Source: an uncultured Pelagibacteraceae bacterium
Lineage (GTDB): Bacteria > Pseudomonadota > Alphaproteobacteria > Pelagibacterales > Pelagibacteraceae
DNA length: 64,000 nt
Assembly: GCA_902623735.1 (NCBI GenBank)
Contig: CACNUU010000001.1
Span: 20,001-84,000, forward strand
Reading direction: 5' to 3'
The notes below the pieces were generated by a model. That model was not told where the DNA came from, searched no databases, and worked only from the letters and a program-made list of their open reading frames with translations. A program made the translations under genes and the position numbers. Of the stretch, positions 1-11,245 are shown piece by piece (position 1 is the first letter of the stretch; every line of letters begins with the position of its first letter).

Positions 1-464
<464 letters not shown>

Positions 465-594
465 TATGCACAGAAAAAAATTCTGTGTTGAATCAAATTT
501 TTATTTGAACATTAGAAAATAACATTACTAATGTTCGGATATAGATATTGATATTAATTATTTTTATTTACAATTTTAAATAGCTAAATGTTAC

Positions 595-670
595 TGGTGG
601 AGGATAGCGGGATCGAACCGCTGACCTCCTGAATGCAAATCAGGCGCTCTCCCAGCTGAGCTAATCCCCC
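595..670 (-). tRNA. tRNA-Ala(TGC), CCA encoded
   Basis: Cloverleaf GGGGGATTAGCTCAGCTGGGAGAGCGCCTGATTTGCATTCAGGAGGTCAGCGGTTCGATCCCGCTATCCTCCACCA. Confidence 0.97.
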
Positions 671-679
671 ATTATAATA

Positions 680-756
680 TGGTGGGCCGAGAAAGACTCG
701 AACTTTCGACCCCACCCTTATCAAGGGTGTGCTCTAACCAACTGAGCTACCGGCCC
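680..756 (-). tRNA. tRNA-Ile(GAT), CCA encoded
   Basis: Cloverleaf GGGCCGGTAGCTCAGTTGGTTAGAGCACACCCTTGATAAGGGTG...; anticodon GAT; 16S-23S spacer position. Confidence 0.97.
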
Positions 757-784
757 ATTACGGTAAAGTAACACTTTAAATATT

Positions 785-814
785 AAGAAGAGAAATGAGG
801 ACGGTCACATTACC
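785..814 (-). other. 16S 3' trailer half of rRNA processing stem
   Basis: AAGAAGAGAAATGAGGACGGTCACATTACC on + is near-identical to the reverse complement of the leader at 2415-2445, so the transcript halves can pair. Confidence 0.8.
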
Positions 815-860
815 GATGTATATTATTTAGAATGAAATAATTAAATTTCATTCATCCTTA

Positions 861-2333
<1,473 letters not shown>

Positions 2334-2358
2334 TTTAAAAACGGCGCACACTAGCTTC

Positions 2359-2388
2359 TATATAAATTCTAAGAATAAAATTTATATA
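2359..2388 (-). repeat. Inverted repeat TATATAAATT...AATTTATATA in 16S leader
   Basis: Perfect 10-bp arms at 2359-2368 and 2379-2388. Confidence 0.75.
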
Positions 2389-2414
2389 ATGTTGAAGTGT
2401 GTACGACAAATTTT

Positions 2415-2445
2415 GGTAACCTTAACCGTCCACACTTCTCTTCTT
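2415..2445 (-). other. 16S 5' leader half of rRNA processing stem
   Basis: GGTAACCTTAACCGTCCACACTTCTCTTCTT complementary, with few mismatches, to the 785-814 trailer in the transcript. Confidence 0.8.
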
Positions 2446-2470
2446 AAATTCTTCACATTTTACATAACTA

Positions 2471-2489
2471 ATTGAGCAAAATGCTCAAT
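2471..2489 (-). repeat. Hairpin ATTGAGCA-AAA-TGCTCAAT in rRNA leader
   Basis: Perfect 8-bp inverted repeat, 3-nt loop. Confidence 0.75.
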
Positions 2490-2502
2490 AACACTCACTA
2501 AT

Positions 2503-2520
2503 TTATTGTACTTACAATAA
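2503..2520. repeat. Palindrome TTATTGTA-CT-TACAATAA downstream of rRNA promoter
   Basis: Perfect 8-bp arms, 2-nt centre. Confidence 0.7.
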
Positions 2521-2544
2521 TTTTACTGAGAAAGAACGTTGCTT

Positions 2545-2573
2545 ATAGGCTATAATAATAGGAAATCAAGCAA
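2545..2573 (-). promoter_or_regulatory. Putative sigma70-type rRNA promoter
   Basis: Minus strand TTGATT-16 nt-TATAAG upstream of 16S leader. Confidence 0.5.
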
Positions 2574-2650
2574 TTAAGAATAAAAAAACAGCTCAAAAAG
2601 CCCTAAATTAGTGGGTTTTTTTTGCTTTTTTTGGAATGCTAATCTAATAA

Positions 2651-3964
2651 TTGATAATCCAAAAAAATTTAATGTTAAATAAACTCAAGAAAAAAATAAA
2701 ACTTAATGCAGAGATAATTGCCTTATCTTTTCTAATTATTATTACAATTTTCTCAACAACTTATTACAATTTAAATAAAAAGAAAATATATACCAATTAT
2801 AAAAATACAATTCACAACGTATATTTTAAAAAAACTATTAATCATATTTTTGATAATTTAGAACCAAAATTTAAATCTATCTCACACAACATATCACGTG
2901 GAGAAACATTTGATGATATCTTAAAAGAATATTCGATTTCTAATGATGAAATCGAAAAGATTAAAAAAGAAATTTCAAAAAAAATCAATATCAATAAATT
3001 AAATACCAGTCAAAAAATAAAAATTAACATAGATCAATCAAATAATTTGATTAAAGAGTTTGTTTTTCAACTATCTACAACAGAAAAAATTTACTTAACA
3101 AGAGACTTTGGGTCAAATAATTTTAATCAAAAATTGTTAGTAACAAAACTTAATAAACAAGTTCTTTATAAAGAAAATATCATTCTATCTAGTCTGTATA
3201 AATCTGCCTCTCAAAAAAAAATTCCTGCAAGTATAATAGTTGAATTTGCAAGAATTTATGGATTTCAAGTAGATTTTCAAAGAGATATTAAAAAGAAAGA
3301 TAGTTTTCAAATCATGTACGAAGTATTCATGGACGACAATAAAAAAATAATAGAAAGTGGTAATATTCTTTTTGCAAACTTAAAATTGACTGGTCAAGAT
3401 AATTCTCTTTACTACTTTGATAAAAAGGGAAGTGAAGGCCATTATGATAAAAATGGGAAAAGTGTAAAAAAAGCTTTAATGAAAACTCCAATCAACGGTG
3501 CCAGATTATCTTCACCGTTTGGAATGAGAAAGCATCCAATTGATGGATTTAATAAAATGCATCGTGGTACCGATTTTGCAGCTCCAATGGGAACACCAAT
3601 AATGGCTTCTGGAGATGGTGTTATCAAAAAAGCTGGTTGGTGTGGTGGAGGTGGTAATTGTGTAGTAATTAAACATAACTCAACCTACCAAACTGTTTAT
3701 GCACACATGTCAAAATTTGCATCTGGTATTAGAAGTGGGGTACGAGTTAGACAGGGACAAACTATTGGCTATGTAGGCTCTACAGGAAAGTCAACAGGTC
3801 CACATTTACATTATGAGGTGATTGTTAACGGCAAAAGAATAAATTCACAAAAATTAAAATTACCATCTGGAAAAATTTTAAAAGGCGAGGAAAGAAAAAT
3901 ATTTGAAACTAAAAAAATTAAATTAGACGTTCTTAAATCTGAAAAGATTATTGGGTTAAACTAA
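2651..3964 (+). CDS. M23-family metallopeptidase (murein endopeptidase)
   Basis: HRGTDFAAPMGTPI...GHLHYEV-type motif (GPHLHYEVIVNG); N-terminal TM; true start may be the ATG at 2672. Confidence 0.88.
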   Translation: MIIQKNLMLNKLKKKIKLNAEIIALSFLIIITIFSTTYYNLNKKKIYTNYKNTIHNVYFKKTINHIFDNLEPKFKSISHNISRGETFDDILKEYSISNDEIEKIKKEISKKININKLNTSQKIKINIDQSNNLIKEFVFQLSTTEKIYLTRDFGSNNFNQKLLVTKLNKQVLYKENIILSSLYKSASQKKIPASIIVEFARIYGFQVDFQRDIKKKDSFQIMYEVFMDDNKKIIESGNILFANLKLTGQDNSLYYFDKKGSEGHYDKNGKSVKKALMKTPINGARLSSPFGMRKHPIDGFNKMHRGTDFAAPMGTPIMASGDGVIKKAGWCGGGGNCVVIKHNSTYQTVYAHMSKFASGIRSGVRVRQGQTIGYVGSTGKSTGPHLHYEVIVNGKRINSQKLKLPSGKILKGEERKIFETKKIKLDVLKSEKIIGLN

Positions 3965-4374
3965 TTTACTTCTGTTTGAATATTTTTATTTTTTTCAGAA
4001 TCTTCATTTTGTAGAGCCTTATCTGTTTTTTGATTAGATGTTTCTACTTGAGAATTTATATTCTTTTCATTCGAAAATTTTGATTTTTTTTGAAGCTCTT
4101 GTTCTGTAAGAACTCTTGTAAAATGATCAGCATGTTGAAAATAGTTTTCGGAGAGTATTTTATCTCCACTTGAGAGAGCTTCTCTTGCTAAGTTACTATA
4201 TTTTTCAATTAATTTTGATGCATTATGATTATTTCTACCTGGAATTTTTCTTTGAAACTTATCACCACTTGTAAAACTCGAATTAAATTTAGGTCTTTCA
4301 CCATTAGATTTAAAATTTCTATCGTTTTTTCTAAAGTTGTTTCTTCTGCCGTTATTATTTCTAAAAGTTACCAT
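3961..4374 (-). CDS. DUF4167-type protein
   Basis: Arg/Asn-rich N-terminus then NLAREALSSGDKILSENYFQHADHFTRVL. Confidence 0.75.
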   Translation of the reverse strand: MVTFRNNNGRRNNFRKNDRNFKSNGERPKFNSSFTSGDKFQRKIPGRNNHNASKLIEKYSNLAREALSSGDKILSENYFQHADHFTRVLTEQELQKKSKFSNEKNINSQVETSNQKTDKALQNEDSEKNKNIQTEVN

Positions 4375-4384
4375 GTTAAATATA

Positions 4385-5227
4385 TTATAATTTTGTGCTG
4401 ACTATGCATCGATTGTTATTTGCTAAATCTTTAATAACTTCATTTATATAAAAACCTTTTCTTAAAAGTAATTTTTTGACATCATTTTTTTGGTTAAAAC
4501 CAATTTCTAAAACAAGTTTACCTTTTTTTTTTATCAGTTCAGATGATTTTTTTATTACTTTTCTGATTTCTGATAATCCATCTATTCCACCATTTAAAGC
4601 TAAATGTGGCTCAAAATTTGTTACATCTTTTTCCAAATATTTTAAACTTAACTTTTTAATATATGGAGGATTAGATACGATTAAATCATATTTGCCATAA
4701 TTAAAATTGTCAATATCTGATTTTAAAAACTTTACTTTATTTTTTAAATTAAGTTCATTTCTATTTATTTTAGCTAAATCTATGCATTTTTTGCTAATAT
4801 CAATCCCAATGCCAGAGAAACCTTTTAATTCTTTAACCAAAGTTAATATTATACAACCTGAGCCAGTTCCAATATCCAATAATCTCAACTTATTTTTATT
4901 TTTTGTTAATTTTAATATTTCTTGAATTATTAACTCTGTATCTGGCCTTGGTATCAAAACATTATTATTAATTTTAAATTCATAGTTCCAAAAATTTTTT
5001 TTACCAGTCAAATATGAAATTGGAGTTCCAACAGATCTTAGTTTAATTAAGTTTTTAAATTCAATTAATGAGTCTTTTTTTAATTCATAATGCGAATTTA
5101 AAATAATAAATGTTCTGTCTTTTTTAATTACTTGTGACATTAGAATTTCACTATCTAATTTTGCAGTTTTAATTCCGTTTTCTCTAAGCAATTTGTGGGC
5201 ATCTAAAATTAGTTTTTCTAAAATCAT
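4385..5227 (-). CDS. prmC: Release factor glutamine methyltransferase
   Basis: DIGTGSGCI, SNPPYI motifs; adjacent to prfA. Confidence 0.95.
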   Translation of the reverse strand: MILEKLILDAHKLLRENGIKTAKLDSEILMSQVIKKDRTFIILNSHYELKKDSLIEFKNLIKLRSVGTPISYLTGKKNFWNYEFKINNNVLIPRPDTELIIQEILKLTKNKNKLRLLDIGTGSGCIILTLVKELKGFSGIGIDISKKCIDLAKINRNELNLKNKVKFLKSDIDNFNYGKYDLIVSNPPYIKKLSLKYLEKDVTNFEPHLALNGGIDGLSEIRKVIKKSSELIKKKGKLVLEIGFNQKNDVKKLLLRKGFYINEVIKDLANNNRCIVSTKL

Positions 5228-5232
5228 TCTAT

Positions 5233-6303
5233 TTATAAATTGTTTAAACTTTCTTCTTGTGCATGGAGAGTTAAGGATTCTATAATTTCATCAAAAACTT
5301 CACCCTCAAGAAATTCTTCCAACTTATGTAAAGTAAGATTAATTCTATGGTCTGTTACTCTTCCTTGTGGAAAGTTATAAGTTCTAATTCTTTCTGATCT
5401 ATCCCCTGTTCCAATTTTGTTTTTCCTGTCAGCAGATCTCTCCTTTTCAATTCTTGTTCTCTCCAATTCATAGATTCTTGCTCTTAAAATTTTCATTCCT
5501 TTCGCTTTATTCTTATGTTGTGATTTTTCATCTTGCTGTGAAACTGAAAGACCAGTTGGAATATGTGTTATTCTAACAGCACTATCTGTAGTATTTACAG
5601 ATTGACCCCCTGGCCCTCCAGCTCTAAAGACATCAATTCTTAAATCTGATTCATTAATTTTCAAATCAACCTCTTCAACTTCTGGCAACACAGCCACTGT
5701 CGCTGCAGATGTGTGAACTCTTCCTTGTGTTTCTGTATCAGGCACTCTTTGTACTCTGTGTACACCACTTTCATATTTAAGAGTTGAATAAATATTGTTA
5801 CCCTTGATTGATGCTATGACTTCTTTTAAACCACCTGCATCACTTCTGGAAATTGAAATTACTTCTAAACTCCATTTTTTTTTATGGCTTACTTTTTCAT
5901 ACATCTTAAATAAGTCACCTGCAAAAAGACTTGCTTCTAGGCCTCCAGTTCCAGCTCTAATTTCAATTATAGCATTTTTTTTATCTGCCTCATCCTTAGG
6001 TAATAAAAACAATTTCAATCTTTTTTCATTTTTTTCAAATTGAATTTTTAATTCCTCCAATTCTTTTTCTGCCATCTTAATTAATTCCTGATCAGTGTTT
6101 TGGTCATGTAAAATTTTTTCAAGATCTTTTTTTTCTTTTCCAAAAGATACAAATTTTTTTGCATCGCCAATAATTTCATTAAGATCAGAATATTCTTTGG
6201 ATTTTTCAGCAAAAATTTTTTTATCCATATTACCTGAAGATAAATCTTTTTCTAAAATTGAATGCTTATTAATTAACTCTTGAACAGTTTTTTGTGGAAT
6301 CAT
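5233..6303 (-). CDS. prfA: Peptide chain release factor 1
   Basis: [23 protein letters not shown]. Confidence 0.97.
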   Translation of the reverse strand: MIPQKTVQELINKHSILEKDLSSGNMDKKIFAEKSKEYSDLNEIIGDAKKFVSFGKEKKDLEKILHDQNTDQELIKMAEKELEELKIQFEKNEKRLKLFLLPKDEADKKNAIIEIRAGTGGLEASLFAGDLFKMYEKVSHKKKWSLEVISISRSDAGGLKEVIASIKGNNIYSTLKYESGVHRVQRVPDTETQGRVHTSAATVAVLPEVEEVDLKINESDLRIDVFRAGGPGGQSVNTTDSAVRITHIPTGLSVSQQDEKSQHKNKAKGMKILRARIYELERTRIEKERSADRKNKIGTGDRSERIRTYNFPQGRVTDHRINLTLHKLEEFLEGEVFDEIIESLTLHAQEESLNNL

Positions 6304-6304
6304 C

Positions 6305-7405
6305 TTAATTTTTTTCTAGTTCAGAGACTTTTTTTTCTACTGCACTAATTACTTTCGCGATCATATCGTCTGTGAGAACTTTTTCCGTTTGCACGCCAGA
6401 AAGATAAAGCATGTTATTACCTTTTTTTCCTCCTGTAATCCCTATATCAGTTGATGCTGCCTCTCCCGGCCCATTCACAACACAGCCAATGATCGATAAA
6501 GTTATTGGAGTTTTAATGTGTGAGAGTTTTTTTTCTAGTATCTTTACTGTATTTATCACCTCAAAACCCTGCCTTGCACATGATGGGCATGAAATAATCT
6601 TTACTCCTCTATTCCTTAAATTGAGTGACTTTAATATTTCATTTCCAATCTTTACTTCTTTGACTGGATCATCTGATAACGAAATTCTAATCGTATCTCC
6701 GATACCATCTAAAAGTAAAGACCCTATACCAATTGAGGATTTAATACTTCCAGGTATAAAGCCACCTGCCTCCGTTATTCCAAGGTGAAGAGGATAATCT
6801 GTTACCTCTGAAAGCTGCCTATACGCCTCTAAAGATAAAAAAACATCTGATGATTTTACACTTATTTTTAAATTTCTAAAATCTTCATCTTCAAGGATTT
6901 TTACATTTCTTAAAGCGCTTTCAACTAATGCTTCTGGACAGGGTTCTTTAAATTTTTCTAAGATATCTTTTTCTAATGATCCAGCATTAACTCCAACTCT
7001 AATAGAACAGTTATAATCTTTTGCTGCCTTAATAACTTCACATATCTTTTTTTTATCACCGATATTTCCTGGATTTATTCTTAAACAGCTTGCGCCATTT
7101 TCTGCTGCCTCTATTGCTCTTTTATAATGAAAATGGATATCTGCAACAATTGGAATATCAACATGCTTTACAATTTCTTTTAAAGCTTTTGATGATGCTT
7201 CATCTGGACATGAAACTCTGACTATATCAGCTCCTTCACTTTGAATTTCATTGATTTGATTAATAGTTGATTTAACGTCCGTTGTAAGTGTGTTAGTCAT
7301 AGATTGTACTGATATAGGATTGCTTCCTCCAACTCTTACATTTCCAACACATATTTCTTTTGTCTTTTTTCTTTTAATGTCTCTGAATGGTCTTATATTG
7401 CTCAT
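6305..7405 (-). CDS. ispG: 4-hydroxy-3-methylbut-2-en-1-yl diphosphate synthase
   Basis: [26 protein letters not shown]. Confidence 0.96.
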   Translation of the reverse strand: MSNIRPFRDIKRKKTKEICVGNVRVGGSNPISVQSMTNTLTTDVKSTINQINEIQSEGADIVRVSCPDEASSKALKEIVKHVDIPIVADIHFHYKRAIEAAENGASCLRINPGNIGDKKKICEVIKAAKDYNCSIRVGVNAGSLEKDILEKFKEPCPEALVESALRNVKILEDEDFRNLKISVKSSDVFLSLEAYRQLSEVTDYPLHLGITEAGGFIPGSIKSSIGIGSLLLDGIGDTIRISLSDDPVKEVKIGNEILKSLNLRNRGVKIISCPSCARQGFEVINTVKILEKKLSHIKTPITLSIIGCVVNGPGEAASTDIGITGGKKGNNMLYLSGVQTEKVLTDDMIAKVISAVEKKVSELEKN

Positions 7406-7407
7406 AT

Positions 7408-8622
7408 TTAATAATCTAATTTAAACTCTTTATGTAAAGCTGTTAATGCTTTTTTAACATTTCTTTTATCGATTAATACGGAAATTTTAATTTCTGATGT
7501 TGAAATTACTTGAATATTAATCCTATTTTCTGCTAATGCTTGGAACATTCTAAATGTAACGCCCGGCGTAGTAATCATGCCAACACCTATTATTGAAATT
7601 TTTGAAACGCCTTTTTTGAAAATTAATTTTCTAAAATTAATAGATTTGTTTTCTTTAATTATTTTTTTTGTTTTATTCAAATCATCACTTTTAATTGTAA
7701 AAGTAAGGTCTGTTTCACGCCCGTTTGGTGAAATATTTTGAACAACCATGTCAACATTAATTAAATTTTTAGACAAAGGTCTAAAAATTGAAGCAGCAAC
7801 TCCTGGCTTATCTTTTACTCCAATAAGTGAAACTTTGGAGTCATTTTGAGTTGAAGATATTCCAGTAATTATTTTATTGTTAATTATATTTGCTCTTTTT
7901 GTAATCAATGTACCAGTTTTTCTTACAAATGAGGATTTAACCTCTATATCTACTTTATTTAATCTTGCATCTTGAATTGAAATAGGCTGCATAACCTTAG
8001 CTCCTAAAGAAGCCATTTCAAGCATTTCCTCATAAGATATCTCTTTAATTTTTTTTGCGTTACTTAACTTGTTTGGATCAGTTGTATAAACACCTTGAAC
8101 ATCAGTATAAATAACGCATTTTTCTGCATTAAAAAATTTTGCTAGCATAATTGCACTAGCATCTGACCCTCCTCTTCCCAAAGTTGTTACTCTTGAATCT
8201 TTATTCACCCCTTGGAATCCAGTAATTATTGGTATCCCGCCCTCTTTAAGATAGTCCATTATTTTTTTTTTATTAATCTGAATAATTCTTGATTGTTTAT
8301 GTGGCCCATGCGTAATTATTGGTATTTGCCATCCAAGCCAGGTTCTTGATTTTAAACCTTTATGTAATAACCGTCCCGCAATCAAAGAACAGGCAACCTG
8401 TTCTCCAGATGAGACCAAAATATCATATTCTGAATCGCAGAAATTATTACTTATCTTTCTCGATTTATTAACTAAATCATTTGTTACTCCGCTCATTGCT
8501 GATGAAACAACAATTACTTTATATTTTTTTTTTAGGTAATAATGAATAATATTTGCAACATTTTTAATTTTATCTATCGATCCAACTGAGGTTCCTCCAA
8601 ATTTCAAAACTACTATTTTCAT
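7408..8622 (-). CDS. lysC: Aspartate kinase
   Basis: [19 protein letters not shown]-terminal ACT repeats. Confidence 0.96.
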   Translation of the reverse strand: MKIVVLKFGGTSVGSIDKIKNVANIIHYYLKKKYKVIVVSSAMSGVTNDLVNKSRKISNNFCDSEYDILVSSGEQVACSLIAGRLLHKGLKSRTWLGWQIPIITHGPHKQSRIIQINKKKIMDYLKEGGIPIITGFQGVNKDSRVTTLGRGGSDASAIMLAKFFNAEKCVIYTDVQGVYTTDPNKLSNAKKIKEISYEEMLEMASLGAKVMQPISIQDARLNKVDIEVKSSFVRKTGTLITKRANIINNKIITGISSTQNDSKVSLIGVKDKPGVAASIFRPLSKNLINVDMVVQNISPNGRETDLTFTIKSDDLNKTKKIIKENKSINFRKLIFKKGVSKISIIGVGMITTPGVTFRMFQALAENRINIQVISTSEIKISVLIDKRNVKKALTALHKEFKLDY

Positions 8623-8687
8623 GATAAATTATTTTTTAATTTAAAATATATTGATAAAATACATGTTGTATATAAAGTCAACTTCTT

Positions 8688-9416
8688 ATGAAAATTAACA
8701 CAATTAATAAAGAAGAAATAGAAAAATTTTCCAAAATTGCTGAGGAATGGTGGAATCCGGTAGGTAAATTTAAACCTTTGCATAAATTTAATCCAATAAG
8801 AATTTCTTATATAAGAGATAATATTATTAATACCTTCAAATTAGAGACCAAAAAAAAACCTTTATATAAAATAAGAATCTTAGATATTGGTTGTGGTGGT
8901 GGGCTTTTATCAGAGCCAATGGCTAGACTAGGAGCAGAGGTTGTTGGCATAGATGCCTCTGATAGAAACATAAATATTGCTAAATTACATGCAAAGAAGA
9001 GTAATTTACCAATTGATTACTTTTGTACCTCACCAGAAAATTTTAAAACAGAAACTAAATTTGATGTAATATTAAATATGGAAATTATTGAACATGTTGA
9101 GGATGTTGATTTTTTTTTAAAATCTAGCGCAAATTTGTTAAAAAAAAATGGAATAATGTTTATTGCAACACTTAATAAAACATTAAAATCATATTTATTT
9201 GCTATTATTGGTGCAGAATATATTTTACGTTGGCTACCTATAGGAACTCACTCATGGGATAAATTTATCAAGCCAGATTATTTAATAGAAATTTCAAAAA
9301 AATATAATTTAAAACTCGAATGTCTCGACGGTATGAAATTTAATTTTGTAAAAGACGAGTGGAACATAAGTACAGATAATTCAGTAAATTACATAAGTAA
9401 ATTTATAAAGTATTAA
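8688..9416 (+). CDS. ubiG: Ubiquinone biosynthesis O-methyltransferase
   Basis: EEWWNPVGKFKPLHKFNP, LDIGCGGGLLSEPMA. Confidence 0.94.
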   Translation: MKINTINKEEIEKFSKIAEEWWNPVGKFKPLHKFNPIRISYIRDNIINTFKLETKKKPLYKIRILDIGCGGGLLSEPMARLGAEVVGIDASDRNINIAKLHAKKSNLPIDYFCTSPENFKTETKFDVILNMEIIEHVEDVDFFLKSSANLLKKNGIMFIATLNKTLKSYLFAIIGAEYILRWLPIGTHSWDKFIKPDYLIEISKKYNLKLECLDGMKFNFVKDEWNISTDNSVNYISKFIKY

Positions 9417-9838
9417 TTTTTTTTATCTTCGACCCAAGGTATTATTTCAGCATTAATTCCCTCTTCTTTTAGTTCGGCAATTTCATTCTTTGATGCCGTT
9501 CCAAAAATACCTTTATTTTTTATTTTTTTTCCATAATGAATTGATCTTGCTTCATAAGCAAAATTTTCACCAACATATTTAAAATTTTTTTCAATAAATT
9601 TTTGATATTCTTTTATCTTTTTATTAATATCTTTAAACTTTATTTCGTTTCTATCCATATTCTTTTTTGAATTATTGATAACTTTTGGTGCCATTAAAGT
9701 TTTTTCCACTTTACTTGAATTGCAGATATGACAGCTTAAAAAATTCTTTTTTTTTAGTTTTTCATATTCTTTAGAAGATGCGAACCAACTATCGAATAGC
9801 ACATTGCAGTCTTTGCAGATGAGTTTATATTTTATCAT
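9413..9838 (-). CDS. DUF1178 family protein
   Basis: CKDCNVLFDSWFASS N-terminus with CxxC pairs. Confidence 0.8.
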   Translation of the reverse strand: MIKYKLICKDCNVLFDSWFASSKEYEKLKKKNFLSCHICNSSKVEKTLMAPKVINNSKKNMDRNEIKFKDINKKIKEYQKFIEKNFKYVGENFAYEARSIHYGKKIKNKGIFGTASKNEIAELKEEGINAEIIPWVEDKKN

Positions 9839-9878
9839 GTTACATATTTAGTGACAGAAAAATTAAATTCAATAAGAA

Positions 9879-11180
9879 TTAACTTCTATAATCTGCATTA
9901 ATATCAACATATTTTTTAGTAAGATCCATTGTGTAAGTAGTAAAATTTTTAGAACCACTTGAAATATCAACTATAATTTCAATATTATCATTTTTCATAT
10001 ATTCTGATGCTTCTTGTTCATTGTAGTTCGGAGAAATCTTCCCGTTTTGAACAATGGTTATATTTCCAAATTTGATAAGTAATTTTTCAAAATTAAAAGT
10101 AATTCCTGCTTTTCCAATTGCCATTATTATTCGTCCCCAATTAGGATCTTCTCCAGCAATTGCTGTCTTTACTAAAACAGAATTGGCAATTGAAAAAGCT
10201 ATTTTTTTTGCATCATTTTCTAACTTACAACCTTTGACATCAATCTTCACAAATTTTGATGCCCCTTCCCCATCAGCAACGACACGCTTAGCTAAATTTA
10301 ATAACACTTTATTTAGTGAAATATCAAAATCATTTAGTTTATTGTCATTTATGCTAGTTATTTTTGGATGCTTAGCTTTGCCTGTTGAAAAAATTGTAAC
10401 CATATCATTCGTGCTTGTATCACCATCGCAACTAATTGCATTGAATGTAGAAGAAATGTTTTTTTTAAGAAGTTTTTTTAAAATATCATTTGGAATCTCA
10501 GCATCTGTAAAGATATAACCAAGTGTTGTTGCCATGTTGGGCTGTATCATTCCAGATCCCTTAGCTAATCCAAATATTTTAATTGAACTATTTCCTATAA
10601 AACATTCTTCCATTGCCATTTTGGGTTGGGTATCAGTTGTCATGATACCTAGCGCTGCTTTCATCCATATATATTTGTTCTGAGTATATTTTATTTTTTC
10701 AATCAATTCTGGTATTGCTCTTTTTATTTTTTCTTCTGGAAAAATTTCACCAATGGTTCCTGTACATCCAAAGATAATATCTTTTGATTTTATTTTTTTT
10801 GGTAAATCATCATCAATTTTTTGTTTTTCAGACAGTTTCTCTGAGATAATTTCAGCAATTTTTTCTAAACTCTTGTATCCTTGCTTTCCTGTAAAGCAAT
10901 TAGCATTTCTAGTGTTAACTAAAAGTGAGTAAACTCTCTTAATTTTTTTATCTAAATTCCACTTAATATTCTCAGATACTATTTTAGATTGGGTATAAAC
11001 CGATGCATGATTTGCCCCGTCTCTAAAATAAAACATCACTAAATCATCTCTAGTATTCTCATATAAATTCGCGGATACTGTAGAAATAGATACACCATTA
11101 ATGTGATCTAAATCTTGAAATTCCATCATTCTCTTATTTTTTGATTTAGATGATAAAAAGTTTCCTAAATTAATGCCCAT
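9879..11180 (-). CDS. argJ: Glutamate N-acetyltransferase / ArgJ
   Basis: TNRxANCFTG, GMIQPNMATTLGYIFTDA, EDPNWGRI. Confidence 0.95.
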   Translation of the reverse strand: MGINLGNFLSSKSKNKRMMEFQDLDHINGVSISTVSANLYENTRDDLVMFYFRDGANHASVYTQSKIVSENIKWNLDKKIKRVYSLLVNTRNANCFTGKQGYKSLEKIAEIISEKLSEKQKIDDDLPKKIKSKDIIFGCTGTIGEIFPEEKIKRAIPELIEKIKYTQNKYIWMKAALGIMTTDTQPKMAMEECFIGNSSIKIFGLAKGSGMIQPNMATTLGYIFTDAEIPNDILKKLLKKNISSTFNAISCDGDTSTNDMVTIFSTGKAKHPKITSINDNKLNDFDISLNKVLLNLAKRVVADGEGASKFVKIDVKGCKLENDAKKIAFSIANSVLVKTAIAGEDPNWGRIIMAIGKAGITFNFEKLLIKFGNITIVQNGKISPNYNEQEASEYMKNDNIEIIVDISSGSKNFTTYTMDLTKKYVDINADYRS

Positions 11181-11245
11181 AGTATTTAAAATAATTATTT
11201 AATAATTATATTAAAGGTTATAAGTAAATAATAAATCAAAAACTA

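Noticed and set aside
3442-3627. Antisense ORFs over core genes (e.g. 3442-3627, 4476-4700, 10054-10518, 16192-16599, 48128-48481)
   Set aside because: Antisense to strongly recognised genes with no motif or start support; expected in AT-rich DNA.
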